NCBI GenBank assembly: GCA_016195985.1
Contig: JACPYP010000020.1
Location: 124,001-188,000 of the forward strand
Direction: 5' to 3'
Length of the DNA: 64,000 nucleotides
Source of the DNA: Acidobacteriota bacterium
Lineage (GTDB): Bacteria > Acidobacteriota > Holophagae > Holophagales > Holophagaceae
This document shows, piece after piece, positions 1-11,167 of the stretch. How positions within the stretch are numbered: the stretch's first letter is position 1; the number at the start of each line of letters is the position of its first letter. The translations under genes were made by a program, and so were the position numbers. The notes below the pieces were generated by a model. The model ran no database searches. It was given only the letters and a program-made list of their open reading frames with translations, and had not been told where the DNA came from.

Positions 1-1466
1 ATGTGGCCCTGGCGGCCCGCCTCTACGGCGGCGACCAGCGCATGCGCATCGAGCAGGAGCTGCTCCTGGGCGTGGGCGGCGCCCGCGCCCTCCGCGCCCT
101 GGACATCACAGCCAGCGTGTTCCACCTCAACGAGGGCCACTCCGCCTTCGCCCTGCTGGAACGGGCCCGCTACCGCATCCAGCATGATGGCCTCGAACCC
201 CACATCGCCCTCCAGGAAGTGGCGGCGGCCTCGGTGTTCACCACGCACACCCCCGTGGACGCGGGCCACGACCGCTTCCCCGCGGATCTGGCCGCCGAGC
301 ACCTGCGCCCCCTGGCCGATGGCCTGAAGCTCGCCCTGGATGAAGTCATGGGCCTGGGGCGGGTGAACCCCCACGACCACGGCTCTCCCTTCCTGCCCAC
401 GGTGCTGGCGCTCAAGCTGAGCCGCCGCGCCAACGGCGTGTCGGCCCTGCACGGGGTGGTCTCGCGCAAGATGTGGAACCACCTCTACCCTGGCCGCCGC
501 GAAGAGGAAGTCCCCATCGGCCACGTCACCAACGGCGTGCACCTGCCCACCTGGCTCGCCACGGAGATGCACCACCTCTACGAATCCCACCTGGGCGTGG
601 ACTACCAGAGCTCCCTCACGCGGCCCGCCACCTGGGCGCGGATCGCCTCGGTCTCCTCATCCGAAATCTGGGAAACCAAGCAGGTGCTGAAGGCCCGCAC
701 CATCCGATTCATCCGCGAGCGCTGTGCAGCCACCCGCGCCCGCCTGGGCCTGCCGGAAATCGAGCCGGCGCCCCTGGATCCGGATGCGCTCACCATCGGC
801 TTCGCCCGCCGCTTCGTGCCCTACAAGCGGCCGGATCTGCTCTTTTCCGATCTGGACCGCCTGGACCGCCTGGTCAACCACCCCGACCGGCCTGTGAACC
901 TGATCTTCTCGGGCAGGGCCCACCCCGCCGACAACACCGGCAAGGGCCTCATCCAGAAAGTGGCCAGGATTCTGGAAGACCCCCGCTTCCGCCACCGCAT
1001 CCTCTTCATCGAGAACTACAACATCCATGTGGGCCGCATGCTCTACCAGGGCATCGATGCCTGGCTGAACAACCCCCAGCGCCCCCTGGAGGCCTGCGGC
1101 ACCAGCGGCATGAAGGTGGTGCTCAACGGCGGCCTGCACATCTCGATCCGGGACGGGTGGTGGGCGGAATCCTATGACGGCGAGAACGGCTTCGCCATCG
1201 GCAGCGGGGAAACCCATGCCAACCAGGCCGTCCAGGACGAGCGGGACGGCGACGAGCTTTTCCGCCTCCTGGAGGAGCAGGTGGTGCCCCTCTATTACGA
1301 AAACCGGAATGCCGCCGGGGTGCCCCGCTGCTGGGTGGACCGCCAGAAGCAGTCCATCCGCACCCTGGCCTGGCGCTTCAACGCCGATCGCATGGTCCAG
1401 GACTATGTCGAGCACCTGTACCTGCCCGCCGCCGTGGGCAGCAGCTGCCAGATGCCCCCGCCGTAA
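1..1466 (+). CDS. glgP: alpha-glucan (glycogen) phosphorylase, 3' part only
   Basis: The reading frame is open from base 3 to the stop at 1464-1466, so 487 C-terminal residues are seen and the 5' end lies outside the window. GT35 phosphorylases release glucose-1-phosphate from alpha-1,4-glucans using pyridoxal phosphate. Visible motifs are HLNEGHSAF, TTHTPVDAGHDRF, VTNGVHLPTW, RRFVPYKRPDLLF and CGTSGMKVVLNGG; the Lys of SGMK (fragment residue 371) fits the PLP-binding lysine. The motif style is that of the bacterial short-type alpha-glucan phosphorylases rather than E. coli GlgP/MalP (family knowledge). It points away from the minus-strand glgC-glgA-pgi genes 3 kb downstream, but fits the same glycogen pathway. 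Confidence 0.93.
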   Translation, partial: VALAARLYGGDQRMRIEQELLLGVGGARALRALDITASVFHLNEGHSAFALLERARYRIQHDGLEPHIALQEVAAASVFTTHTPVDAGHDRFPADLAAEHLRPLADGLKLALDEVMGLGRVNPHDHGSPFLPTVLALKLSRRANGVSALHGVVSRKMWNHLYPGRREEEVPIGHVTNGVHLPTWLATEMHHLYESHLGVDYQSSLTRPATWARIASVSSSEIWETKQVLKARTIRFIRERCAATRARLGLPEIEPAPLDPDALTIGFARRFVPYKRPDLLFSDLDRLDRLVNHPDRPVNLIFSGRAHPADNTGKGLIQKVARILEDPRFRHRILFIENYNIHVGRMLYQGIDAWLNNPQRPLEACGTSGMKVVLNGGLHISIRDGWWAESYDGENGFAIGSGETHANQAVQDERDGDELFRLLEEQVVPLYYENRNAAGVPRCWVDRQKQSIRTLAWRFNADRMVQDYVEHLYLPAAVGSSCQMPPP

Positions 1467-1528
1467 GCGGCTCCGCTTCTCATGGCCTCGATTCCAGGCT
1501 CCGATAAGCGGGTGAAGGAGCCTCGGCC

Positions 1529-2158
1529 ATGGCCGGAACAGCTCAAGCCACCTCGACCCCCAGGCGCCTGGACTTGGAGCGCAGGGCCTTCCTGGACCTG
1601 CTCCGCATGGCCAATACCATGGCCACCCCCGAGGAGATCGCCCGGCAGGTGGTGGTGGTGGCCAGCCATCTTTCCGGCTGCGAGGCCGTGGCCCTGCGCC
1701 TGAAATCAGGCCCCGGCTTCCGTTATGTGGGCAGTCTGGGCTTTTCCGAAGCCTTCATCGATGTGGAAGACGACCTCTGCATCCGTGATGAGGAGGGCCG
1801 CCTGCTGCGCGATGAAAGCCGCCAGCCCATCCTGGCCTGCCTCTGCGGCCGGGTGCTGGGCGGGCGGGTGGAACGGAACCACCCCAGCTTTACGGACCGC
1901 GGCAGCTTCATCACCGCCTCCACCAGCCTGCTGCAGGCGGCCCATCCGGAAACCCAATGCCAGGGCCGGACCCGGAACCGCTGCCATGGGGCCGGCTATG
2001 AAACCGTCGGGCTCTTCCCCATCCGGCGGGACGACGTAACCTACGGGCTCATCCAATGCAACGACCGCCGCGTGGGCAGGCTCAGCGCAGAAGCCATCGA
2101 TCTGCTGGAGAACCTGGCCGCCACCGCCGCGCACCTCTTCCAACTGGCCATGACCTGA
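1529..2158 (+). CDS. GAF domain protein
   Basis: A 209-aa soluble protein. AAGGAG lies 8-9 nt before the ATG and supports this start. The body is one GAF-like sensor domain with the pattern CLCGRVLGG, FTDRGSFITAST, RTRNRCHGAGYETVGLFPIR. This pattern is common in GAF modules attached to histidine kinases and diguanylate cyclases (family knowledge). No kinase, GGDEF or DNA-binding part is present, so it would have to act as a stand-alone sensor or partner. The ligand is unknown; several Cys residues (CLC, the Cys of ETQC, NRC) could bind metal or act in redox sensing. It is followed 73 nt later by an HDOD protein, another signalling module. Confidence 0.8.
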   Translation: MAGTAQATSTPRRLDLERRAFLDLLRMANTMATPEEIARQVVVVASHLSGCEAVALRLKSGPGFRYVGSLGFSEAFIDVEDDLCIRDEEGRLLRDESRQPILACLCGRVLGGRVERNHPSFTDRGSFITASTSLLQAAHPETQCQGRTRNRCHGAGYETVGLFPIRRDDVTYGLIQCNDRRVGRLSAEAIDLLENLAATAAHLFQLAMT

Positions 2159-2231
2159 AACGGCCCTGAATTCATGTCCCCGTCCGGGAATGAAGATGAG
2201 TTGGAAGGACGTACGACCGAGGTGTTCTGCC

Positions 2232-3080
2232 ATGCCCATGACCCCGCAGGAATTGATCCAGAACCTGGGCGACCTGCCGCCGCTGCCCCAGGTGGCCACC
2301 CGGGTCATCCGTCTCTCCGCCAATGCCGATACCTCCTCAGATGACCTCCAGGCCATCATCGGAACGGACCAGGCCCTGTCAGCGCAACTGTTGAAAGTGG
2401 CCAATTCCGCCATGTTCGGCCGCGTGCGGGAAGTGACCACCCTCACCCAGGCCATCCTGACCCTGGGCTTTTCAGCCGCCCGCAGCGTGGTGCTGGCCGC
2501 CAGCGTCAAGAACCTCTTCTCCCGGGGCCCGGCGGGCGTGCAGGAACGCCTGCTCTGGGAGCACGCCCTCGTCACCGGCCTCACGGGCAGCTCTTTCTGC
2601 CAGGCCGTGGACCATCCCGCCGCGGAGGAGGCCTTCCTGGCCGGCCTCATGCACGACATCGGGAAGTGCGTGCTGTCGTTGAAATTCCCCGAGGGATATT
2701 CCGCTCTCCTCCGCCGCATCCAGGGTGAAGAAACGGAAGGCCTCAGGCTGGAGCTGGACGCCTTCGGGTTCGACCATGCCATGGTGGGCGAAGCCCTGCT
2801 GCGCGCCTGGAACATCGGGGACAGCATCCAGTCCGTGGTCCGGTGGCACCACAATCCCGCGCAGTCCCCCGTGGAACATCAGAAAATCGTGGCCCTGGTG
2901 GCGCTGGGCAACCAGGTGGCCACGGACCTGCAGGTGGGCCTGGACATGCCGGACGCCCTGACGAGGGCCACCCACGAAGCCTTGGACATCCTGCGGCTGG
3001 ACGACAAAACCTACCAGGAATACCGCACCGCCGCCTTGGAAGCTCTGGAGCGGGACAAGGGCCTCATCGCCGAATTCTGA
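2232..3080 (+). CDS. HDOD domain signalling protein
   Basis: A 282-aa protein. I place the start at the ATG at 2232 (MPMTPQELIQNLG), with GAGG 9 nt upstream; an in-frame ATG at 2190 would add 14 residues of unlikely composition. The HDOD pattern is clear: LPPLPQVATRVIRL, TDQALSAQLLKVANSAMFG and AFLAGLMHDIGKCVL, which keeps an HD pair (HDIGK). HDOD proteins are non-enzymatic or weakly HD-like modules in bacterial signalling, often near GAF, kinase or cyclic-di-GMP proteins (family knowledge). The GAF gene just upstream may be its partner, but this is inferred from position only. Confidence 0.85.
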   Translation: MPMTPQELIQNLGDLPPLPQVATRVIRLSANADTSSDDLQAIIGTDQALSAQLLKVANSAMFGRVREVTTLTQAILTLGFSAARSVVLAASVKNLFSRGPAGVQERLLWEHALVTGLTGSSFCQAVDHPAAEEAFLAGLMHDIGKCVLSLKFPEGYSALLRRIQGEETEGLRLELDAFGFDHAMVGEALLRAWNIGDSIQSVVRWHHNPAQSPVEHQKIVALVALGNQVATDLQVGLDMPDALTRATHEALDILRLDDKTYQEYRTAALEALERDKGLIAEF

Positions 3081-3097
3081 TGGGCCCTTGTCCCAAA

Positions 3098-3139
3098 CAG
3101 CTAGGCCCGGACAGCTAGGCCCAGGCAGCTAGGCCTTGA
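3098..3139. repeat. three tandem copies of a 14-bp unit
   Basis: CAGCTAGGCCCGGA, CAGCTAGGCCCAGG and CAGCTAGGCCTTGA lie head to tail (3098, 3112, 3126). The third copy contains the stop codon of the small minus-strand gene at 3129-3266, so the repeat seems to have grown from the end of that gene into the spacer after the HDOD gene. Confidence 0.85.
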
Positions 3140-3266
3140 CGGCTCCCGCCTTGGCCTTTTCGGCGCAGTCGTCGCAGCAGACCGTGATCTCCTTTCCTGC
3201 CACCTGCACCTTGATGCCGCCCTCCTTCATGTCCCAGTCGCACACGGGGCATTTCTCGATCGCCAT
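3129..3266 (-). CDS. 45-aa YHS/TRASH-like putative metal-binding peptide
   Basis: A short gene of 45 codons plus stop. AGGAGG lies 5 nt before the ATG, an excellent ribosome binding site. The peptide has CPVCDWDMKEGG near the N terminus and VCCDDCAEKAK near the C terminus, with VQVAGKEIT between. The C-x2-C...C-C-x2-C layout resembles YHS or TRASH-like modules that bind heavy metals or zinc (similarity judged by eye). It lies between an HDOD gene (convergent) and an AraC gene (same strand, 87 nt upstream). Function unknown; metal sensing or handling is only a guess. Confidence 0.72.
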   Translation of the reverse strand: MAIEKCPVCDWDMKEGGIKVQVAGKEITVCCDDCAEKAKAGAVKA

Positions 3267-3353
3267 GCGATCCTCCTGATCCCGCCGCAAGACCTTGAAC
3301 CACCGTGGCCCAGGCTGCGGCGCATGGACACGAGGTTAGGCAGCCGGGAAAGG

Positions 3354-4340
3354 TCAGGCTTCCAGGATCTTGCTCAATTCACCCAGGCGGCGGGCGGAAG
3401 CGTGGCTGCGGACCTCCGATGGGGTGGTCCCGAATTCCCGCCGGAAGAGGCCCGTGAAATGGCTGTGGCTCGAAAAGCCCAGATCGAGGGCCAGTTCCGT
3501 GAGGTCGCGGCGCCCTTCCGCCAGGGGATCCAGCGAGGCCCTCAACCGCAGCTGCGTGAGGTACCGGTGGAGGGGCACGCCCGTGCCCCACTGGAAAATC
3601 CGCGCGAAATGGAAAGGGGAGGTGTTCAGGGCCCGGGCCACCCCGTCCAGGGTCAGGCGTTCGCCCAGGTGTTCGGCGAAGTAGAGCTTCCCGGCCTCGA
3701 TGAGTTCGAGATGATCGAGGGCCGTGCCGGTTTTGCGGCTTCTCATGGGCGCCCCTTGGCGGGCAAAACCCGCTCCCAGCACGTCGGCCACGATCTGCAG
3801 GGCCGTCACGTCGGCCCAGAAAGGCTCCAGGGCCGGGCTTCCAGCACCCTCCAGCGCCTGGACGAGCCCCCGGTGGCGCCAGAACACGCTGGCCTCGCAG
3901 GGGCCCGCGGCGAAGGGGAGGGCCCTGCCGGGGTGCTCCTCCGCCGAGGGGTCCCATTCCCGGAGGAACTCGTCGAGGATGCGCTGGGGCACGCGGAAAA
4001 TGGTTCCGCGGTCCCCGTCCCCGCCGGGATGGCTGACCCGGTAGGTGGACCCTTTGCTGAAAAAGGCGGCCTGGTTGACATCCGCCGTGACCCGCCGGCG
4101 GCCGAAATGGCGGCAGAAGGCCCCGTGGCGCATGAGCACGAGGGTGTTGGCCTCGGACGCCTCTTCGGCCCCGGGGCCTCCCTTGCAGGCGGAGCACCGG
4201 TATTCGCGGATCTGGACGACCCCGCTTTCATGCAGGGACCGGAAGCGGATCACATCCTCGGGAGGTACGGCCATTCGAAAGCCCTCGGTCAGCGGCGCCC
4301 TGATCCGTTCCAGGGTAGGCCAAGGGCCCGTTCGCGCCAT
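3354..4340 (-). CDS. AraC-family transcriptional regulator
   Basis: A 328-aa protein. The C-terminal ~95 residues form the AraC double helix-turn-helix: LTLDGVARALNTSPFHFARIF followed by DLTELALDLGFSSHSHFTGL and FRREFGTTPSEVR. The first ~210 residues are an effector-type domain with AraC-like features (VLMRHGAFCRHFGRRRVTAD, FFSKGSTYRVSHPGG) that may be a cupin-like fold; the ligand is unknown. Two starts are possible: the ATG at 4340 with GGGAGG only 3 nt before it, or the ATG at 4274 (MAVPPEDV) with GAGGG 7 nt before it. Cysteines in the pattern CSACKGG near residue 50 stand out. It is 31 nt downstream of the pgi stop in gene order; the target genes are not evident. Confidence 0.88.
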   Translation of the reverse strand: MARTGPWPTLERIRAPLTEGFRMAVPPEDVIRFRSLHESGVVQIREYRCSACKGGPGAEEASEANTLVLMRHGAFCRHFGRRRVTADVNQAAFFSKGSTYRVSHPGGDGDRGTIFRVPQRILDEFLREWDPSAEEHPGRALPFAAGPCEASVFWRHRGLVQALEGAGSPALEPFWADVTALQIVADVLGAGFARQGAPMRSRKTGTALDHLELIEAGKLYFAEHLGERLTLDGVARALNTSPFHFARIFQWGTGVPLHRYLTQLRLRASLDPLAEGRRDLTELALDLGFSSHSHFTGLFRREFGTTPSEVRSHASARRLGELSKILEA

Positions 4341-4371
4341 ATGCCTCCCGGGAAAAACAAGCAGTGCCCGC

Positions 4372-5505
4372 TCAGAGCCCCAGGCGCTTGAAAGTGCGCT
4401 TCTTCCCGTCCTCCACTTCGGGCTGGTCGAAGGGATCGAGATCCAGCCCCACCCCCACGAGACCTACGATGGCCTGCCAGGCCATCATGAAGGCGCCCAC
4501 TTCGCGCTCGCTGAGGCTGGGCATGGACCAGCGCAGCACGGGCACCCCGGCCGCTTCCAGGGCATCGGCGGAGCCTTCGGCCTGGGCGCGGAGGATATCG
4601 GCCCCTTGGAGGCTGGCCAGGCCCGGATAGGGCGAGCCCGCGGGCGGATCGAGCTTCTCGGGAGCAGCCTTGCCGTCCACGGTCATGACGATGACGCCCA
4701 GGTTGCGGGGGCCCGCCATCCAGCGCTGCAGCTGGCTGTGCTGATCCACGGGGCCCACGGCGCGGATGGGCGTGAAACCCTTGCGGGCGCCGTCCTTGGC
4801 CACCTTGCCCAGGGATTCGGCGATGAGCTGCACCCACCAGGCGGAGAGGTTGTCCAGGCGCATGGCGTAGGGCATGAGCACCCACTCGCTGATGCCTCGC
4901 GCATGGGCGTCCAACAGCAGGTCCACGGTGGCGGCGATGCGGTCGAACCAAGCGCCCCGGCCCGCCTCGATCTGGCCGATGACCTCGCGCCCGCCTTGCA
5001 GGAAGGCCGAGGCATCGCGGCCCATCCAGGCCAGGGGCAGCGTGCCGATGGGCGTAAAGGCCGAAAAGCGGCCCCCCACTTCCACGGGAATGGGCAGGAT
5101 CTGGCAGCCGTTGGCGCGGCCCCAGGTGGCCAGCGGGTTGGCGTCGTCCTGGGTGATGAGGATGGGCTTGGCCAATTCCGCGAACCCAGGAAGGGCGCGC
5201 AGGCGGGCCATCCAGGTCCAGAGTTCCAGCGTCTTGCCGCTCTTCGAGGCGAAGACCAGCTGGTCGCCCGGCCTCAGATGGAAATCCGGCGCGGGTTCGG
5301 GCGAGGCCAGCGGCACCCAGTTTTGGAAGGCGCGCTCCTGGCCGAAAGCCCGCACCAGGGTTTCCGAGGGCAGCAGGGAACCGCCGATGCCGCACCAGAG
5401 CAAGCGCTTCGCGGGATCCAGCGCCGGCAGGGCGGGTTCCGCGAGGGCGCGCCAGCCACCCATGGGGTGGGTTTCGATGGAGTGCCAGGAGGCGCGGATG
5501 TCCAT
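4372..5505 (-). CDS. pgi: glucose-6-phosphate isomerase, short form
   Basis: A 377-aa SIS-type isomerase interconverting glucose-6-phosphate and fructose-6-phosphate. Family marks are WCGIGGSLLPSETL, FASKSGKTLELW, VGGRFSAFTPIGTLPL, QLIAESLGKVAKDG, GPVDQHSQLQ and DPFDQPEVEDGKK near the end. It is clearly shorter than the usual 450-550 residues, but the core motifs are all there. The ATG follows the glgA stop after one base (TGACATG), so it is probably translated with glgC-glgA as one operon that links glycogen synthesis to glycolysis. Confidence 0.92.
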   Translation of the reverse strand: MDIRASWHSIETHPMGGWRALAEPALPALDPAKRLLWCGIGGSLLPSETLVRAFGQERAFQNWVPLASPEPAPDFHLRPGDQLVFASKSGKTLELWTWMARLRALPGFAELAKPILITQDDANPLATWGRANGCQILPIPVEVGGRFSAFTPIGTLPLAWMGRDASAFLQGGREVIGQIEAGRGAWFDRIAATVDLLLDAHARGISEWVLMPYAMRLDNLSAWWVQLIAESLGKVAKDGARKGFTPIRAVGPVDQHSQLQRWMAGPRNLGVIVMTVDGKAAPEKLDPPAGSPYPGLASLQGADILRAQAEGSADALEAAGVPVLRWSMPSLSEREVGAFMMAWQAIVGLVGVGLDLDPFDQPEVEDGKKRTFKRLGL

Positions 5506-5506
5506 G

Positions 5507-6937
5507 TCAGTGACCTTTCGTGATGGTGTTGTAAAGATCGAGATAGGTGCGGGCCGGGCCCTCCCATCCGAATTCGGCCTTCATGCCCCGGCGCTGCACC
5601 TGCCGCCAGGCGGGAGGATCCTGGTACAGGGCCAGGGCAGCGTTGATGGCTTCGCCCAGAGCCCAGCCATTGGCCGCATCGAAGGTGAAACCCGTGGCGG
5701 TGTCATCTGCCAGCGTCGCGGGACTCACACCCACCACAGTATCCGCCAACCCGCCCGTGCGGCGCACCAGAGGCAGGGCGCCGTAGGCCTGGGCATAGAG
5801 CTGAGTGAGGCCGCAGGGCTCCTGGCGGGAGGGCACCAGGATGACATCGGCCGCCGCGAAGGCCCGGTGGGCCAGGGCCTCGTCGTAGCCGATGAACACG
5901 CCCACCCGGCCGGGATGGCGCTGGGCCGCCTGCCGGAAGGCCGCCTCGGCGCGGGGATCCCCCGTGCCGAGGATCGCCAGCTGGGCGCCGCGGGCCACCA
6001 AGTGATCGACGTTGTCGAGCACCAGGTCGAGGCCCTTGAGGGGGTCCAGGCGGCTGATGGCGGCAAAGAGCGGGGCTCCGGCATCGGCTTCGAGGCCCAT
6101 CCGCGCCTGGAAGCCCTGCCGGTTGGGGAGACGCCTGGAGGGATGCTTCAGGTCGAAGCGGCTGAGAAGGTCCGGATCCTTCGCGGGGTTCCACACCTCC
6201 CGGTCCACGCCGTTGAGGATGCCCCATAGATCCTGGCTCCGGTGGGCCAGCAGGCCCTCCAGGCCATGCCCTCCCGATTGCTGGATTTCACGGGCATAGG
6301 TGGGGCTCACGGTGCTGATGCGATCCGCCAGGCGCAGGCCCGCTTTGAGGAAGCCGATGTCGCCATGGAACTCCACGCCCTCGGGCGTGAAGGCATGCCG
6401 CGGCAGCCACACCTCCTGGAGCAGAGAGGCCGCGAAGCGCCCCTGGAAGGCGATGTTGTGGATGGTCATCACCGTGGCGGGCCGGGGACCCTCCCCATAG
6501 GCCACATAGGCGGGCATGAGGCCCACGGGCCAATCGTGGCCATGCAGCACCTCCGGCCGCCAGCCATCGGCGCCGCCACGGCGTCCCAGGTGCGCCGCAG
6601 CCCAGGACAGGGCCGCGAAACGGCGGGCGATGTCCTCGGGTCCGTCGTAGGGGCTGCCGGGCCGGTCGAAGAAGGCGGGCTGATCCAGCAGGTACAGCGG
6701 CAGCCCCGGCGCCTCGGCCCTGAGGATCCGCGCCGGGCCGCCGCCCATCAGATCGGGAAAGGAGGCCACCTCGCCTTGAACGGGCAGAGCCTCCCGGATG
6801 GCCGGATAGGCGGGCACCAGCAAGCGGACGTCGGCGCCCAGCCCCCGCATGGCCCGGGGCAAGGCCGCCATCACATCACCCAGACCTCCGGTTTTGACGT
6901 AGGGAAACAACTCGGAAGCGACGAAGAGGATCTTCAA
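5507..6937 (-). CDS. glgA: glycogen synthase (GT5)
   Basis: A 476-aa ADP-glucose-dependent glycogen synthase. The N terminus KILFVASELFPYVKTGGLGD holds the ADP-glucose-binding KTGGL motif. Others are VMTIHNIAFQG, RISTVSPTYAREIQ, NGVDREVWNP, FAAISRLDPLKGLDL and VPSRQEPCGLTQLYAQAYG. The start codon is TTG at 6937, with GGAG 9 nt upstream, 3 nt after the glgC stop. It elongates alpha-1,4-glucan in the cytoplasm. No branching enzyme gene (glgB) is in the window. Confidence 0.95.
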   Translation of the reverse strand: MKILFVASELFPYVKTGGLGDVMAALPRAMRGLGADVRLLVPAYPAIREALPVQGEVASFPDLMGGGPARILRAEAPGLPLYLLDQPAFFDRPGSPYDGPEDIARRFAALSWAAAHLGRRGGADGWRPEVLHGHDWPVGLMPAYVAYGEGPRPATVMTIHNIAFQGRFAASLLQEVWLPRHAFTPEGVEFHGDIGFLKAGLRLADRISTVSPTYAREIQQSGGHGLEGLLAHRSQDLWGILNGVDREVWNPAKDPDLLSRFDLKHPSRRLPNRQGFQARMGLEADAGAPLFAAISRLDPLKGLDLVLDNVDHLVARGAQLAILGTGDPRAEAAFRQAAQRHPGRVGVFIGYDEALAHRAFAAADVILVPSRQEPCGLTQLYAQAYGALPLVRRTGGLADTVVGVSPATLADDTATGFTFDAANGWALGEAINAALALYQDPPAWRQVQRRGMKAEFGWEGPARTYLDLYNTITKGH

Positions 6938-6940
6938 AAG

Positions 6941-8206
6941 CTAGGGCTCCAGCTGGCTCAGCATGCGCTGGGAGATGAGGGTGACACCTCCGGGCGTGCG
7001 GTAGAAGCGGCGGCTGTCTTCTTCGGGATCTTCGCCCACCACCAGGCCCTCCGGAATGCGGCAGTCCCTGGCGACGATGCAGCGGCGCAGGCGGGCATGC
7101 CTGCCGATGTCGCAGTTGGGCAACACCATGGCGCCGTCCAGGCGCGCATGGGAATGCACGAAGACCCGGCTGGAAAGCAGCGAATGATGCACGTGGGCGC
7201 CCGAGATCACGCAGGCGCCCGACACCAGGCTGGACAGGGCCACGCCGTTGCGCATTTCGCCGGCATGGACGAATTTCGCGGGCGGAAGCTGTTCCTGGTG
7301 GGTGGTGATGGGCCAGGCCTCGTCGTAGAGGTTCAGGGCGGGGAGCACGCTGGTGAGATCCATGTTGGCCTCCCAGTAGGAATCCACGCTACCCACGTCC
7401 CGCCAATAGGGCTCGGGGTGGCTTTCGTTCGGGATGCAGCTCCGTTCGAAGCGGTGGGCGAAAACCCGCGCCTGGCCCACCATCCGGGGGATGATGTCCT
7501 TGCCGAAATCATGACCCGAGTCCGGATCCGCCGCGTCCTCCGTGAGCGCCTTGTAGAGAAATTCCGCGTTGAACATGTAGATGCCCATGGAAGCGAAGGC
7601 CCGGTCGGGCTTGCCCGGAATGGGAGGCGGGTCCTCCGGCTTCTCCACGAAAGCCACGATACGGTCCTCGGCGTCCACGTGGGCGATCCCGAAGCCCCTG
7701 GCGGCGTCGCGCGGCACTTCCAGGCAGGCGATGGTCATGTCCGCCTGGTTCTCGAGGTGGTCCTGGAGGAAGACCTTGTAGTCCATGCGGTAGATGTGGT
7801 CGCCCGCCAAGATGAGCACGTTTTTCGGATGGGCCGCCTGGATGTTGCCGATGTTCTGGTAGACCGCATCCGCGGTGCCGCTGTACCAGGCGTTCTTGTC
7901 GAAGCTCTGCTGAGCTGGCAGCACGTGGACGTACTCGTTGAGCTTGCTCGGCAGGAAGGTCCATCCGAACTGCAGGTGCTCCAGCAGGCGGTGCGAGTTG
8001 TACTGCGTCAGCACCATGATCCGGCGGAAGCCGGAATTCACGCAGTTCGACAGCGTGAAGTCGATGATGCGGTACTTGCCTCCGAAATCGAGGCCGGGCT
8101 TGGAGTAGTGGTCCGTGAGGTCCATGAGCCGCTTCCCGCGCCCCCCGGCCATCACGAGGGCGATGGTGTGCCGCGGGGAAAGTCGGGATTCCGAGATCGT
8201 CAGCAT
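6941..8206 (-). CDS. glgC: glucose-1-phosphate adenylyltransferase
   Basis: A 421-aa enzyme that makes ADP-glucose from glucose-1-phosphate and ATP, the committed step of glycogen synthesis. The start at 8206 (MLTISESRLSP) has GAGG 6 nt before it; the open frame runs 50 codons further up but that part is arginine-rich and not protein-like. Motifs are LVMAGGRGKRLMDLT, SKPGLDFGGKYRIIDF, YSGTADAVYQNI, LAGDHIYRMDY and YWRDVGSVDSYWEANMDL. The C-terminal third is the left-handed beta-helix. The nucleotide loop reads GGRGKRL where many homologues have GGRGTRL. It is the first gene of glgC-glgA-pgi. Confidence 0.95.
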   Translation of the reverse strand: MLTISESRLSPRHTIALVMAGGRGKRLMDLTDHYSKPGLDFGGKYRIIDFTLSNCVNSGFRRIMVLTQYNSHRLLEHLQFGWTFLPSKLNEYVHVLPAQQSFDKNAWYSGTADAVYQNIGNIQAAHPKNVLILAGDHIYRMDYKVFLQDHLENQADMTIACLEVPRDAARGFGIAHVDAEDRIVAFVEKPEDPPPIPGKPDRAFASMGIYMFNAEFLYKALTEDAADPDSGHDFGKDIIPRMVGQARVFAHRFERSCIPNESHPEPYWRDVGSVDSYWEANMDLTSVLPALNLYDEAWPITTHQEQLPPAKFVHAGEMRNGVALSSLVSGACVISGAHVHHSLLSSRVFVHSHARLDGAMVLPNCDIGRHARLRRCIVARDCRIPEGLVVGEDPEEDSRRFYRTPGGVTLISQRMLSQLEP

Positions 8207-8246
8207 GGGAGTCCTCGATCGGAGCCTGAGTGAATGATAGCCACGC

Positions 8247-8923
8247 TCAGCCTCGATCTGCCTGGAGAAGTGACCAGCTCCCCGTCCGGCTCTCCTGGCG
8301 CAGCGCCGCGGCCAGATCCGACATGAACAAGTTCCTCGGAATTCGCTGGAATCCATATCCCATCAGCCCTTCATGAGGCAGCTGCCCGTCCAGCATCGTG
8401 AAGCCCCAGGCCGCGAGACGCGCGTCCAGCGCCTGCAGCGCCGCACGGCTCGCCTCCGCCTCCAGGCTGAACATGCTTTCGCCGAAGAAAGCCCCGCCCA
8501 GCGACACACCGTAGAGGCCGCCCCGCAATTCCCCCTCCCGCCAGGCCTCCACGCTGTGGGCATGGCCCTCCCGGTGCAGGTCGAGGTAGGCCTCGCGCAT
8601 CGCCCCGGTGATCCAGGTGCCGTCCTGGCCCGGCCGCGGCGCCTTCGCGCAGAGGGTGATGACCTGCTCGAAGGCCGTGTCGAACCGGATGTCGAAGGGC
8701 CGCTGGCGCAGGCTCCGGCGGGTCCGCGCAGACAGGTGCAGATGGCCCGGACGAAGCAGGGCCCGCTCTGGCGGCGACCACCACAGGAGAGGATCCTCTT
8801 CGCCGAACCAGGGAAAGATGCCGTTCCGGTAGGCGAGCAGGAGCCGCGGCACGCTGAGGTCGCCGCCGATGGCCAGAAGGCCGTCCTCAGCCAGCTCCGG
8901 ATCGGGGAAGACCAGCTGCTCCC

Positions 8924-8942
<19 letters not shown>
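8247..8942 (-). CDS. aat: leucyl/phenylalanyl-tRNA--protein transferase
   Basis: A 231-aa enzyme that adds Leu or Phe from aminoacyl-tRNA to proteins with N-terminal Arg or Lys, marking them for ClpAP. Signatures are GLLAIGGDLS, LAYRNGIFPWFGEEDPLLWW, TWITGAMREAYLDLH, GHAHSVEAW, GGLYGVSLGGAFFGESMFS and MLDGQLPHEGLMGYG. The ATG lies inside the 3' end of clpA (19-nt overlap), so it is very likely the last gene of clpS-clpA-aat. That puts the whole N-degron tagging and recognition path, except ClpP, in one operon. Confidence 0.95.

Positions 8943-11159
<2,217 letters not shown>

Positions 11160-11167
<8 letters not shown>

Noticed and set aside
8207-8356. 50-residue N-terminal extension of glgC
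   Set aside because: It is Arg/Cys-rich and overlaps the aat gene; the ATG at 8206 has a good ribosome binding site and gives the normal GlgC length.
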